NCBI RefSeq assembly: GCF_020149935.1
Contig: NZ_CP083757.1
Span: forward strand, 2,009,501-2,073,500
Source of the DNA: Marinilongibacter aquaticus
GTDB lineage: Bacteria > Bacteroidota > Bacteroidia > Cytophagales > Spirosomataceae
Length of the DNA stretch: 64,000 nucleotides
Direction: 5' to 3'
In this document: positions 55,904 through 63,963 of the stretch, piece after piece
How the letters are laid out: the number at the start of each line of letters is the position of its first letter
Position numbering within the stretch: the stretch's first letter is position 1
The notes under the pieces: model-generated
Databases searched by the model: none
Told to the model about the DNA's origin: nothing
What the model saw: the letters and a program-made list of their open reading frames with translations, nothing else
Program-made: the position numbers and the translations under genes

Positions 55904-56992
55904 ATGAAAACAGGTAAAAACAGAGTTATACTTGCCCTAATGCTGACGGTTCTACTCGGCATTGCAGACAAAACACTTGCCAGTGACTTAAGTATCTCGT
56001 TTGGTGCAGTGGAGATATCTGCCAATACTGGCTCGCCGACGGACCCGATAGTTATAGGTGGGGGCACCCAAGCCACTGAGACCATATTTTTCGCTTCCAG
56101 TGGCAGTGGGGATATAACAGCCGGAGGAGTCAAACTGATTGTCTCATATCCTGTGAATTATGTTCCCACAGGCACGTCGGGCACGGACATTACGGGCACT
56201 TTGGCCGCCCTATTCAATTGGAGCTACGATGCAGGTACTAGAGTATTGACCGGGACTTCAAATACGGTAATTAATAGCGGCAATTTTTCGGGAGATGTGG
56301 TTGTGAGCCTGAAAGGGGTTGTAACAACTTGGGACGGAGTGAACCCTCCCTCCATTGCTTACACTAAGGGAAGGCTTAATATTGATCCAGGTCATTATGA
56401 TGGGATTATCCTACCTCCTAAAGAGGCCCGTCCTGTGGGTCTTGCAGTGGTCGATGGCCCAACCCCCGTGAAGCTTTTGGGCTTTACGGCCAGCAAGGAA
56501 GGCAGCATCGCCCTCTTGCGTTGGGGTACTGCCGAAGAGGTGAACGTTGACCGCTTCGAGATCCTTCAATCCCTGGATGCCAAGAACTGGAGAAGCATCG
56601 CTTCGGTGGACGCCCTGGGAGAATCCACCACCGACCACTGGTACAGCTTCAACGATGCGAATCCGGCCAACGGCACCAACTACTACCGCATCAAGTCTGT
56701 GGACAGAGACGGTGCAACCGACTTCTCCAACATCCAGTCCTTGGAATTTGAGATCGCCAATGCCGCAGCATTTTATCCCAACCCCGTAGCAGAGACCCTA
56801 AAATTGAAGGGCGAGAATTTAGCGAACGTGAACAAGGTGACCGTATTGAACATGATGGGTGGCATTTTGGTAGAAACCAGTGAGCTATCCAAAGACGGAA
56901 TAAATGTAAGTCACTTACCAGCGGGCTCATACATCGTGCGTCTGGAACGTAAGAACGGCAGCGTGAATGCCTTCAAGGTGGTTAAACAGTAA
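55904..56992 (+). CDS. T9SS-sorted surface protein, copy 2
   Basis: The 362-residue protein has a signal peptide ending near TLAS (about 27). Its N-terminal beta-rich domain (about 28-185; ISFGAVEISANTGSPTDPIV, GDVVVSLKG) has the same outline as in copy 1 but very different sequence. From about residue 184 (VVDGPTPVKLLGF) it is nearly identical to copy 1, including the type A T9SS sorting domain (FYPNPV, LPAGSYIVRL, FKVVKQ). It should be exported through the type IX system to the cell surface. The peptide gene follows after 28 bp, as in unit 1. The variable N-terminal domain is the likely binding or recognition part. Confidence 0.9.
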   Translation: MKTGKNRVILALMLTVLLGIADKTLASDLSISFGAVEISANTGSPTDPIVIGGGTQATETIFFASSGSGDITAGGVKLIVSYPVNYVPTGTSGTDITGTLAALFNWSYDAGTRVLTGTSNTVINSGNFSGDVVVSLKGVVTTWDGVNPPSIAYTKGRLNIDPGHYDGIILPPKEARPVGLAVVDGPTPVKLLGFTASKEGSIALLRWGTAEEVNVDRFEILQSLDAKNWRSIASVDALGESTTDHWYSFNDANPANGTNYYRIKSVDRDGATDFSNIQSLEFEIANAAAFYPNPVAETLKLKGENLANVNKVTVLNMMGGILVETSELSKDGINVSHLPAGSYIVRLERKNGSVNAFKVVKQ

Positions 56993-57210
56993 TTATGAAA
57001 ATACTTTAAGGACAGAAATCATGAACAAGAAACATACATCGAGAAACAAATACACCAAGCCAAGCTTGAAGAAGCTGGGCAGCGTAAAAGAACTGACATT
57101 GAAGACCGGTTCCAGCACAGACGGCTTCACAGTCTATACCCCGTAATCTTAATGTACTATACTTTCCACTGACTAACCCTGCCCGTCATGCACTTGTGTG
57201 ACGGGCTTTT
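56451..57210 (+). repeat. Long direct repeat, copy 2
   Basis: This is the partner of 54141-54900, including the sorting domain, spacer, peptide gene and terminator. The clearest amino-acid differences lie in a stretch of the sorting domain (VETSELSKDGINVSHLP here against LETDEIPASGIDVRQLP there). The peptide gene itself differs only at synonymous sites. Confidence 0.85.
57021..57146 (+). CDS. Lasso-type RiPP precursor-like peptide, copy 2
   Basis: This 41-residue peptide is identical in sequence to copy 1. The two genes differ at five bases (codons for K13, P14, K23, T26 and T33), all synonymous, so the peptide sequence appears to be under purifying selection or recent conversion. It has the same leader match (Y11, P14, L16, G20, T26) and the same predicted ring Asp34. 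It starts 28 bp after the surface-protein stop, preceded by AAGGACAGAAATC. It was probably translated from the same message. No lasso maturation genes are in view. Confidence 0.75.
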   Translation: MNKKHTSRNKYTKPSLKKLGSVKELTLKTGSSTDGFTVYTP

Positions 57211-57212
57211 TT
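57181..57212 (+). terminator. Terminator of unit 2
   Basis: GCCCGTCA (57181-57188) pairs with TGACGGGC (57199-57206) and is followed by TTTTTT. It is a strong intrinsic terminator about 35 bp after the peptide stop. Confidence 0.85.
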
Positions 57213-57480
57213 CGAACCTACCCACCCAATAAACACCCAAATTCAAGTGCTTTCTGTTTCGTTTGATCTTAAACAGTTGGTAAAAGAATTGTGGATATCA
57301 AAAGTATATACCAAGTCGACAATCTTTCCATCAATTTTGAATAAATCTAGCGTTAAGATACTTATATGCAAACTTTAAAGGACTTCTGACATATCGTGAG
57401 GAATGAGAAGCATACCAAATGAAAGGCCCTTTCTTGGTTTTAACTTTCACAAAACTGGGAAGAAATCCAGTACCCAAGAG

Positions 57481-57735
57481 TCAATTTCCCGAACACAACT
57501 CCTCCTCCTTTCTTCGTAGTATAAACTGATAATAATCGGCATCAATAAGCGATGCGTCCTTACCCTCACGGGTATCGGCAATTTTCCTATTTCCCGTATT
57601 GAAAAGACCCTGGCTCTTGATCTTATATAAATTCGAATACCTTTTGAGCAAGCCGTTCATTTTTCGTTTGATCAATGAATCTCTTTCCTTCTCAGATTGT
57701 CCGGAATAAAACCAGACTCGCACTATTTGTTCCAT
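57481..57735 (-). CDS. Hypothetical small basic protein
   Basis: The 84-residue product begins MEQIVRVWFYSGQSEKERDS and is rich in charged residues, with no membrane segment or signal. I do not recognise a family. An ATG start and its length in a region without competing genes make it plausible. It lies downstream of the cold-shock gene on the same strand with a 254-bp gap. Confidence 0.5.
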   Translation of the reverse strand: MEQIVRVWFYSGQSEKERDSLIKRKMNGLLKRYSNLYKIKSQGLFNTGNRKIADTREGKDASLIDADYYQFILRRKEEELCSGN

Positions 57736-57989
57736 GCTATTTACGTTTAAATGTACTGTTTAATGAATGGCTTTCTCTTACCTCGATGAAATCGACCACC
57801 GTTTGATCGACAATCGATCAAAAAAGACGAGAAAGGAGAAGAATTGTGGGAGCGATTTTAGAAGCTACCTAATATACGGAAAAAAGCTGAGCTTTAAAAC
57901 AGTTTTAAAGTCTCTCATGCAGATTGGCAATCCGTTGAAATACAGGCCGACAGTAAACTTTTGCCGGCCTGTACAAGTACCAGAATCCT

Positions 57990-58184
57990 TTAATATATCA
58001 CGGATACATTAAAGGCGTTGGGGCCCTTTTTGCCCTGTTCAACTTCGTATTCTACTTTGTCGTTTTCTCTTATTTCATCAATAAGGCCGCTTTCGTGGAC
58101 AAAAACGTCCTTGTCCGAATCGGATGGCTTTATGAAACCGAATCCTTTTTGACTGTTGAAAAACTTAACTGTTCCTTCTTTCAT
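57990..58184 (-). CDS. Cold-shock domain protein (CspA family)
   Basis: The 64-residue protein is a single cold-shock domain: GTVKFFNSQKGFGFI with RNP1 (KGFGFI) and RNP2 (VFVHES), ending NVSVIY. CspA-type proteins bind single-stranded RNA and melt secondary structure, often in the cold. Its start lies 44 bp after the desaturase stop on the same strand, so both may be on one message. Confidence 0.95.
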   Translation of the reverse strand: MKEGTVKFFNSQKGFGFIKPSDSDKDVFVHESGLIDEIRENDKVEYEVEQGKKGPNAFNVSVIY

Positions 58185-58228
58185 TTTAAAAATTTAATTG
58201 TTCGTTCTATTCTAAAAAGTATGTGGTT

Positions 58229-59311
58229 TTAAGCTCTTTGCCCCAAGTCATGAAGCATCACAAAATGGTGTTTGATGGCCGAAGAAAGTGTCGGGTACGA
58301 ATGATAAGGTATACCATACTCCTTCGCCGTGCTTTTTACGATCTTGGAGATTTCGCCGTAATGAATATGCGAAATGTGCGGAAATAAATGATGTTCTATT
58401 TGATGGTTCAACCCTCCCGTCAACCAAATCATCGTCTTGTTGCCGGGTGCAAAATTGCAAGTTGTCTCCATTTGATGGGCCCACCTATCCTTTATAAAAT
58501 GCCCGCTTGAGTTGGGCAAGGGAAATTCTGCTTTGGGAATAATGTGGGCTGTTTGAAAAATAAGGGTAATAACCAAGCCCGTAGCAAAGTGCATCGCAAA
58601 AAAAGCCAGCAAAACCATTCCCAAACTATACGGGCTAAACATTACTGGCAGCACCAAACTGTACGAAAAATACACGATTTTCCAGAAAATGATTTTTGTC
58701 AATAATCTCCTATGCGATTTTTCATCCTTTATCAAACCATATTTTTTGTATCTGCTCACTTTCACAAAATCTTTGCCCGTTACGCCGAAAATGGTAGACA
58801 GGCCGTAGAAAAACCATGCGTAAAGGTGCTGAAAACGATGCAAAGGCCTTTGGATGGCATGCGGAGAAAAACGTAAAAAATAAGGTGCATTTATATCATC
58901 GTCATGTTCCTCCACGTTCGTGAAGCTATGATGCAGTACATTGTGCTGCATTTTCCAGACCTCTCTATTCCCCCCTACCAGATTAAGGGTGTAACCCATC
59001 AATTCGTTCAGTTTCGTATTCCGAGAATATGTACCATGAAGGGCGTCGTGCATTACGCACATCCCCACACCGGCCATGCCCGCACCGCTAACCAAGTACA
59101 GGAAAAAAAGCATTGCCGGGTTGTTGAAATTACCGAAAGAAACAAGAAGGAGCGGGACAAAGAACAGCAATAGCATCAGTATGGTCTTGTAGATCATTAC
59201 CGGGCCGCCAAAGCGGCTTTTGCCATTCTGTTTCATGTACAGTGCTACCCGGTCTTTCAATGTCTGTGAAAAACCCTCTTGCGGTAGCTTTGAGAAGCTT
59301 AGTCTTTTAAT
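58229..59311 (-). CDS. Fatty acid desaturase (membrane, three-histidine-box type)
   Basis: The protein carries the three histidine boxes HDALH, HNVLHH and HQIEHH and four or more membrane segments, as in acyl-lipid/linoleoyl-type front-end desaturases. From the TTG at 59260 the product has 343 residues. However, the frame continues upstream with family-like sequence (RLSFSKLPQEGFSQ) to a stop at 59324-59326, and no ATG, GTG or TTG occurs in that part. The end given here is an ATT at 59311, so the true start is uncertain. It introduces a double bond into membrane acyl chains, which raises fluidity in the cold. It lies upstream of the cold-shock gene. Confidence 0.88.
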   Translation of the reverse strand: MKRLSFSKLPQEGFSQTLKDRVALYMKQNGKSRFGGPVMIYKTILMLLLFFVPLLLVSFGNFNNPAMLFFLYLVSGAGMAGVGMCVMHDALHGTYSRNTKLNELMGYTLNLVGGNREVWKMQHNVLHHSFTNVEEHDDDINAPYFLRFSPHAIQRPLHRFQHLYAWFFYGLSTIFGVTGKDFVKVSRYKKYGLIKDEKSHRRLLTKIIFWKIVYFSYSLVLPVMFSPYSLGMVLLAFFAMHFATGLVITLIFQTAHIIPKAEFPLPNSSGHFIKDRWAHQMETTCNFAPGNKTMIWLTGGLNHQIEHHLFPHISHIHYGEISKIVKSTAKEYGIPYHSYPTLSSAIKHHFVMLHDLGQRA

Positions 59312-59676
59312 ATCGCAATATATTTAAATGATTTCCTGTATGCATTTGCCATTTTGACAATGCATACATTGACCTCCTTGATTATGAATTACCAATAATG
59401 ATCACAGGGGGGCGGGGAACGGTATCAAACAGACCTTGAGGGATCTAAGTCAAACGGAAACCACCGTTGCAATTATAGCGTAGTATTTCTATACGTGTGA
59501 AAAGGATGATGTAAAGGTAGTATTAATTGGAAGAACCCTACTATAAAAGCGTTTTTTCTATATTAAATTTAACACCCTTTCGATTCGAAAATAAATAAAA
59601 CACCGCAACTGCATTTTAAACCGCCTAGAACATAAACCGTAAAATTGAACTTTCGGGCTAAAGCTCGAGAAAATAT
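59312..59676. other. Divergent region between desaturase and AraC regulator
   Basis: This AT-rich gap of about 365 bp must hold promoters for both neighbours. I see no gene, no strong hairpin and no GACAAGAT-type element. Confidence 0.5.
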
Positions 59677-60531
59677 GTGGATGTCGTATATTGGATAGAG
59701 GCCTACCTACCCCGTTTATCCGTGATACCGCAGGCAATAAAAATATCACCCATTTTGAATAAGACGAGCTCGAACAAAGACGAGAACGACTACTTCACTT
59801 TGTGTTGGATTCAAAAGGGGATAGAATACATCGAAATTAATGGCACAAAGTACAATCACGTGCTCAATTCTGTTTTCTTTCTTTCACCCGATTTCAATTG
59901 GAAAATCACCAAAAACGAGACAGGAAGCTCTTCGGGCTATGTGCTATTTTTACCCAAACACATTTTGAATCACGAGAGATTCAGAAATCTCCAAATCACA
60001 CAGGTGCGTTTTTTTCGTTCGAGTGACGAGATTCCGAAAATCCAGCTTTCTCCGCTCATCGAAACACGGGTACAGGCGATTCTTCAAATGATCGACGAAC
60101 TGATCAGCACAAATCTCAATCAAAAAGAAGAGGCCATTTTATCGCTTTTGTATACTTTTTTCGTCTACTGCGACGGCAAATGCAACATCGTCACCACCAT
60201 TGCCGAAAACAACACCAAAGCAGCCTTGGTCTATAAATTCAAAAAAATAATTGACAGCCGCATCACCGAATGCCATGAAGTAAGTCATTATGCCGAAATC
60301 CTCCATGTATCGAGCAAATACCTCAATGCCTGCGTCAAAGAGATTTTGGACATCAACGCAAAGCACCTGATCGACGAACAATTGATAATGCGTAGCCGCT
60401 ATCAGCTGAAATTTACCGACAAAACCATAAAAGAAATCGGATACGCACTCGGTTTTTCTTCGCCCGATTATTTCAGCTATTTCATCAAAAAACACACCGG
60501 AATATCTCCTTTACAGCACAGAAACAGCTGA
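59677..60531 (+). CDS. AraC-family transcriptional regulator
   Basis: The GTG at 59677 gives 284 residues; no in-frame ATG lies in the first 100 codons. The N-terminal part (about 1-170) looks like a cupin-type ligand domain (FTLCWIQKGIEYIEINGTKY, VFFLSPDFNWKI). The C-terminal 100 residues hold two helix-turn-helix motifs: YAEILHVSSKYLNACVKE and TIKEIGYALGFSSPDYFSYF, with the family ending GISPLQHR. It is a probable single-component activator. It precedes the cupin gene at 60623 by 91 bp, a possible target. Confidence 0.9.
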   Translation: MDVVYWIEAYLPRLSVIPQAIKISPILNKTSSNKDENDYFTLCWIQKGIEYIEINGTKYNHVLNSVFFLSPDFNWKITKNETGSSSGYVLFLPKHILNHERFRNLQITQVRFFRSSDEIPKIQLSPLIETRVQAILQMIDELISTNLNQKEEAILSLLYTFFVYCDGKCNIVTTIAENNTKAALVYKFKKIIDSRITECHEVSHYAEILHVSSKYLNACVKEILDINAKHLIDEQLIMRSRYQLKFTDKTIKEIGYALGFSSPDYFSYFIKKHTGISPLQHRNS

Positions 60532-60622
60532 TCGATCCTAAATTCTAAGGGATTACTGTATTTTTCACAAGCCCCATGGCCTGCTTGGATTCTATCTTTA
60601 TTCAAACAAAAAACCATAAGCT

Positions 60623-61162
60623 ATGGACAGAAAAAAGTTTATACAGAAAACGGGTTTGGGACTGGGAATAGCCTTCATTCCGGGCTTGGCAAACAGCAAA
60701 GCCAATGCAAAATCCAAGAGCATGCTCGACCCCAAATTAATCAAGAATAAAGAGGGTGAAATATTGAACGTACTGGGCGATGTGCAAACGCACAAACTGG
60801 TGGGCAGCGAAACCGACAATCAAATTGTGGAATGGGTTGACGACGTGGAACCGGGCGTGGGCATTCCTCCGCATATCCACACCAAAGAAGATGAAATTTT
60901 CAGGGTGATTAAAGGGAAAGTCGAGATTATGGTCGACGGAAAAACGACGGTTCTCGAAGCCGGCGACACCGCTTTTGCCCCCAAAAACATCGTGCATTCC
61001 TGGACGGTAGTTGGTACGGAAAAAGCCAAAATGATCACCAGTGCATTTCCCGCGGGCATTGAAACCATGTTCAGGGAATTGGCCGCCCTACCCGCTGGAC
61101 CGCCCGACTTTGAAAAAGTGGCAAAAATATGCGGAAATCACGGCATCACTTTTATCCATTAA
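60623..61162 (+). CDS. Exported cupin-domain protein
   Basis: The 179-residue protein has an N-terminal export signal with a Tat-like start (DRKKFIQKTGLGLG) and a likely cleavage near ANA. The single cupin domain has the metal-binding pattern GVGIPPHIHTKEDEIFRVIKG split over two strands (PHIHTKEDE, then the second His in NIVHSWT). Cupins of this kind are small beta-barrels with enzymatic or binding roles. It may be regulated by the AraC gene just upstream. The exact function is unknown. Confidence 0.88.
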   Translation: MDRKKFIQKTGLGLGIAFIPGLANSKANAKSKSMLDPKLIKNKEGEILNVLGDVQTHKLVGSETDNQIVEWVDDVEPGVGIPPHIHTKEDEIFRVIKGKVEIMVDGKTTVLEAGDTAFAPKNIVHSWTVVGTEKAKMITSAFPAGIETMFRELAALPAGPPDFEKVAKICGNHGITFIH

Positions 61163-61552
61163 ATACAATCGTGTAAAATTCAAGTACCTTAAGCTTCCTT
61201 TTAAAACCGCACACACAGCCCGAGAACATTCTCGGGCTGTGTGCATATATCAAACCTTGGTCTGGGCAATCAGAACTGGTCATTAATAAGCGAAAAACTC
61301 AAATGCACCATTATTTTTATGATGACAGTCATACAATTGAATATGGACATTTTAAAAGATAGATTTCTAAAGAAGCAATAGTATATTAGCAACTACAAAC
61401 CTTCGGCTGTCGACCCACAAGCGGCCTTATTCAATTATCATTTATCCGATTTCGTTTAAAATTACTTTTCTCAATCCGTCGCAAATTTGACCTTTAACCC
61501 AAAATCATTAGATAATCTTTAGCACCTTTCTGAAACTTACACTTCTTCTTTA
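61163..61552. other. Intergenic region with a hairpin
   Basis: This gap of about 390 bp between the cupin and MutS-like genes holds the hairpin annotated at 61215-61244 and otherwise AT-rich sequence with the promoter of the MutS-like gene. I see no gene. Confidence 0.5.
61215..61244. terminator. Long perfect hairpin after the cupin gene
   Basis: ACACAGCCCGAGAA (61215-61228) pairs with TTCTCGGGCTGTGT (61231-61244). The 14-bp arms around a tiny loop make a very stable stem. A T-run is weak, so it may act as a terminator or as a transcript end stabiliser. Confidence 0.6.
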
Positions 61553-63190
61553 ATGGTAAAAGACATTTTACTTCAGCTTAAATACATCTTTTCTCAAAAG
61601 CTTTTCAATCGAAAAAAGGACGCCGCCGAAAGATTAAAAGAATCTTTTGGTCAGCTGAAAAACACTTCCTACGATTTTGATCACATCGAAAGGTATTTTA
61701 GACACAGTAGCCACGCGAAGGCCTATCAGGTGCTATCTGACAAAACCTGCAAGGACTTGGACTTTGACGACTTGTTCATGTTTCTCGACCGTACACATTC
61801 GCATGTGGGTCAGCAATATTTGTACAATAAACTTCGCACGGTCGTTATCGACAAGCCACAAACAAAGCTCGACGAAGAAATTATAGAAGAGCTTAGCGAA
61901 GATTCTACTCTGCGGATTTCTTTGCAAACAAAGCTCGAAATGCTAAACCACAGAGACGCCTATTATATAAGCACGCTTTTTCAAGAAGAGCATTTAAATC
62001 CACCCAAATGGTTTTTCATAATCAAATTGCTATCCCTTGCAAGTTTGGCCGCTTTGATACTCGGCTTTTTCAAGCCCGTATTTTTCTTGGTTTTACTTGG
62101 CATTTTCTGTGTCAATTTCGTGCTTCACTACTGGAACAAAAAGAATTTGGCACAATACGTGGGTTCTATTCCACAACTCTTGAGACTGAACAACTTGGCC
62201 TATCAATTGTTTACCCAACCTGTATTGCGAAAATTAAGCCCCGACTTGGCAAAATCCTTCAAAACCATAAATGAGGTAAAAAGCAGGATGTCATTTTTCC
62301 AGCTCGAAGCGAAACTTCAAGGCGAGTTTGAAGTGATTGCCTGGTTTGTCTTTGAGATTCTAAAAACCATGCTTTTGCTCGAACCGCTGCTGCTCTTCGG
62401 CGTTTTAGCAAGGTTGAATACAAAAAGAAGCGAAATAGAAAATGTATTCAATTTTGTGGGCCACATTGACATGCTGATCTCGATAGCCTCTTTAAGAAGC
62501 GGCCTCGACACATTTTGTTTGCCAATTATCCATGACGGCACCACCATTCTGGCCAAAGACATTTACCATCCCTTGATTTTTAACTGCACAACAAACAGCA
62601 TAGAAATAGCCGAAAAATCCATACTGCTCACGGGTTCCAATATGTCCGGAAAAACCTCATTTATTCGGGCCATCGGGCTCAATGTAATCACAGGGATGAC
62701 GATCAACACCTGTTTTGCGAAATCGATGACGTTCCCTTGCTTGAAAGTGTTTTCGGCCATTAGAATAAGCGACGACTTGATGAACGACAAGAGTTATTAT
62801 TTTGAAGAAGTGCTGACCATCAAAGAGATACTGGATGAAAGCCGAAACGGAAAAAACCTATTTCTTTTGGATGAAATATTTAAAGGCACCAATACCGTGG
62901 AACGTATAGCGGCGGGAAAATCTGTGTTATCTGCACTGACAAAAAACCACAATAAAGTATTGGTTTCAACACACGACATTGAATTAACCGACATGCTTTC
63001 GGACGAATACGCATTGTACCATTTCAGTGAAACCGTAAACGACAAAACCGTAGGATTCGACTATAAATTAAAGGAAGGCAAACTGGAAAACAGAAATGCG
63101 ATACGAATACTTGAAATCAATGATTATCCCGAAGAGGTGGTAAAAGAAGCCATTGAAATTTCGCTACTGCTGGACAAAACATACTCTTGA
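61553..63190 (+). CDS. MutS-related ATPase with internal membrane segments
   Basis: The 545-residue protein has the MutS core-type fold after about residue 200 and a C-terminal ABC-type ATPase with Walker A GSNMSGKT (361-368), FLLDEIFKGTN (Walker B and signature loop) and STHDIELTD. Unlike MutS1 it lacks the N-terminal mismatch-binding domain. It has two hydrophobic segments (about 154-172 and 175-192) that probably anchor it in the membrane. Such MutS-like proteins are common in Bacteroidota and their role is not established. It stands alone with its own promoter. Confidence 0.9.
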   Translation: MVKDILLQLKYIFSQKLFNRKKDAAERLKESFGQLKNTSYDFDHIERYFRHSSHAKAYQVLSDKTCKDLDFDDLFMFLDRTHSHVGQQYLYNKLRTVVIDKPQTKLDEEIIEELSEDSTLRISLQTKLEMLNHRDAYYISTLFQEEHLNPPKWFFIIKLLSLASLAALILGFFKPVFFLVLLGIFCVNFVLHYWNKKNLAQYVGSIPQLLRLNNLAYQLFTQPVLRKLSPDLAKSFKTINEVKSRMSFFQLEAKLQGEFEVIAWFVFEILKTMLLLEPLLLFGVLARLNTKRSEIENVFNFVGHIDMLISIASLRSGLDTFCLPIIHDGTTILAKDIYHPLIFNCTTNSIEIAEKSILLTGSNMSGKTSFIRAIGLNVITGMTINTCFAKSMTFPCLKVFSAIRISDDLMNDKSYYFEEVLTIKEILDESRNGKNLFLLDEIFKGTNTVERIAAGKSVLSALTKNHNKVLVSTHDIELTDMLSDEYALYHFSETVNDKTVGFDYKLKEGKLENRNAIRILEINDYPEEVVKEAIEISLLLDKTYS

Positions 63191-63386
63191 CAAAAACATT
63201 CTACTAAATTCAGAAGCATTTAACTCAGTATTGGGGTTGTATAGCCATAAGTCTGCCCACTGTATCTTTCAATTGCTAAAGTCCGGCCTATTTGATTTTT
63301 GAATCAAATTTTATCCCAGCGAACAATTGAATGTTTCCGTGATAAACCGACGGGTTATCGTATATTGTCGAGAGTAGACGAACAAT

Positions 63387-63857
63387 ATGGAAGAACCAAG
63401 ACCAAAATCCATAAAAACCATCGGAACAGTCGTGGCTGTATTCTCGGGCTTTATCATTTTCAGCAATGGAATGGGGGCTTTGTTTTGGACTATTTTTGGT
63501 ATGGGCGATGAGCTGAGCAGCCCAGATACGATGAACACAGAACCCTTCTCCTTTCTTTTGACCCATTACGTAGAGATGTGCACGATGATGCTTTGTCTCG
63601 GAATAGCGTATTTAATCGGCGGTATTTTTATAAGCAAATATAAATTGTGGGCCAATCGGATGGTAAGCGGAATATCCGTTCTGCTCATTTTGGTGATTTG
63701 GGGAATCATGGTAATGATTTCTATGCTTTGCAGCCAACAAGAAGGCTTGGAAATATTTGTTTTCGGTGCCCTGTTTAATGCCCTTTTATGGTCAACACCC
63801 CTTGGGCTGCTCATTTGGTTTTTAAACCGTCCGAAAATAAAAAAGCACTTCTCATAA
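63387..63857 (+). CDS. Hypothetical integral membrane protein
   Basis: The 156-residue product has four hydrophobic segments (about 13-35, 53-75, 85-110 and 118-148). The last short hydrophilic end is RPKIKKHFS. No family motif is recognised. It follows the MutS-like gene with a gap of about 200 bp on the same strand and may have its own promoter. A strong terminator lies downstream at 63932-63963. Confidence 0.75.
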   Translation: MEEPRPKSIKTIGTVVAVFSGFIIFSNGMGALFWTIFGMGDELSSPDTMNTEPFSFLLTHYVEMCTMMLCLGIAYLIGGIFISKYKLWANRMVSGISVLLILVIWGIMVMISMLCSQQEGLEIFVFGALFNALLWSTPLGLLIWFLNRPKIKKHFS

Positions 63858-63931
63858 GAAATTGCATGTCTCTAATCAGAGAAGTACCACAATGGGCGAT
63901 TTTGAAGCAAAATGTACAATTCATTCACAAA

Positions 63932-63963
63932 CAAAAAGCCCGAGCGGAATCTCGGGCTTTTTG
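63932..63963. terminator. Terminator near the window end
   Basis: CAAAAAGCCCGAG (63932-63944) pairs with CTCGGGCTTTTTG (63951-63963) around a 6-nt loop. The T-run is part of the stem on both strands, so it can act in both directions. It lies about 75 bp after the membrane-protein stop. Confidence 0.8.

Noticed and set aside
53640-57150. Duplication by an insertion sequence or transposon
   Set aside because: No transposase gene, terminal inverted repeats or target duplication is seen at the ends of the 760-bp repeat.
57295-57340. Possible fifth direct-repeat promoter (GACAATCTT with a CAATTTTG box)
   Set aside because: There is no second half-site at 22 bp, and the box lies at the wrong distance (14 bp instead of 37).
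57767-58012. 81-codon frame on the plus strand beginning MAFSYLDEIDHRL
   Set aside because: It overlaps the end of the cold-shock gene on the other strand and has no family features or convincing ribosome site.
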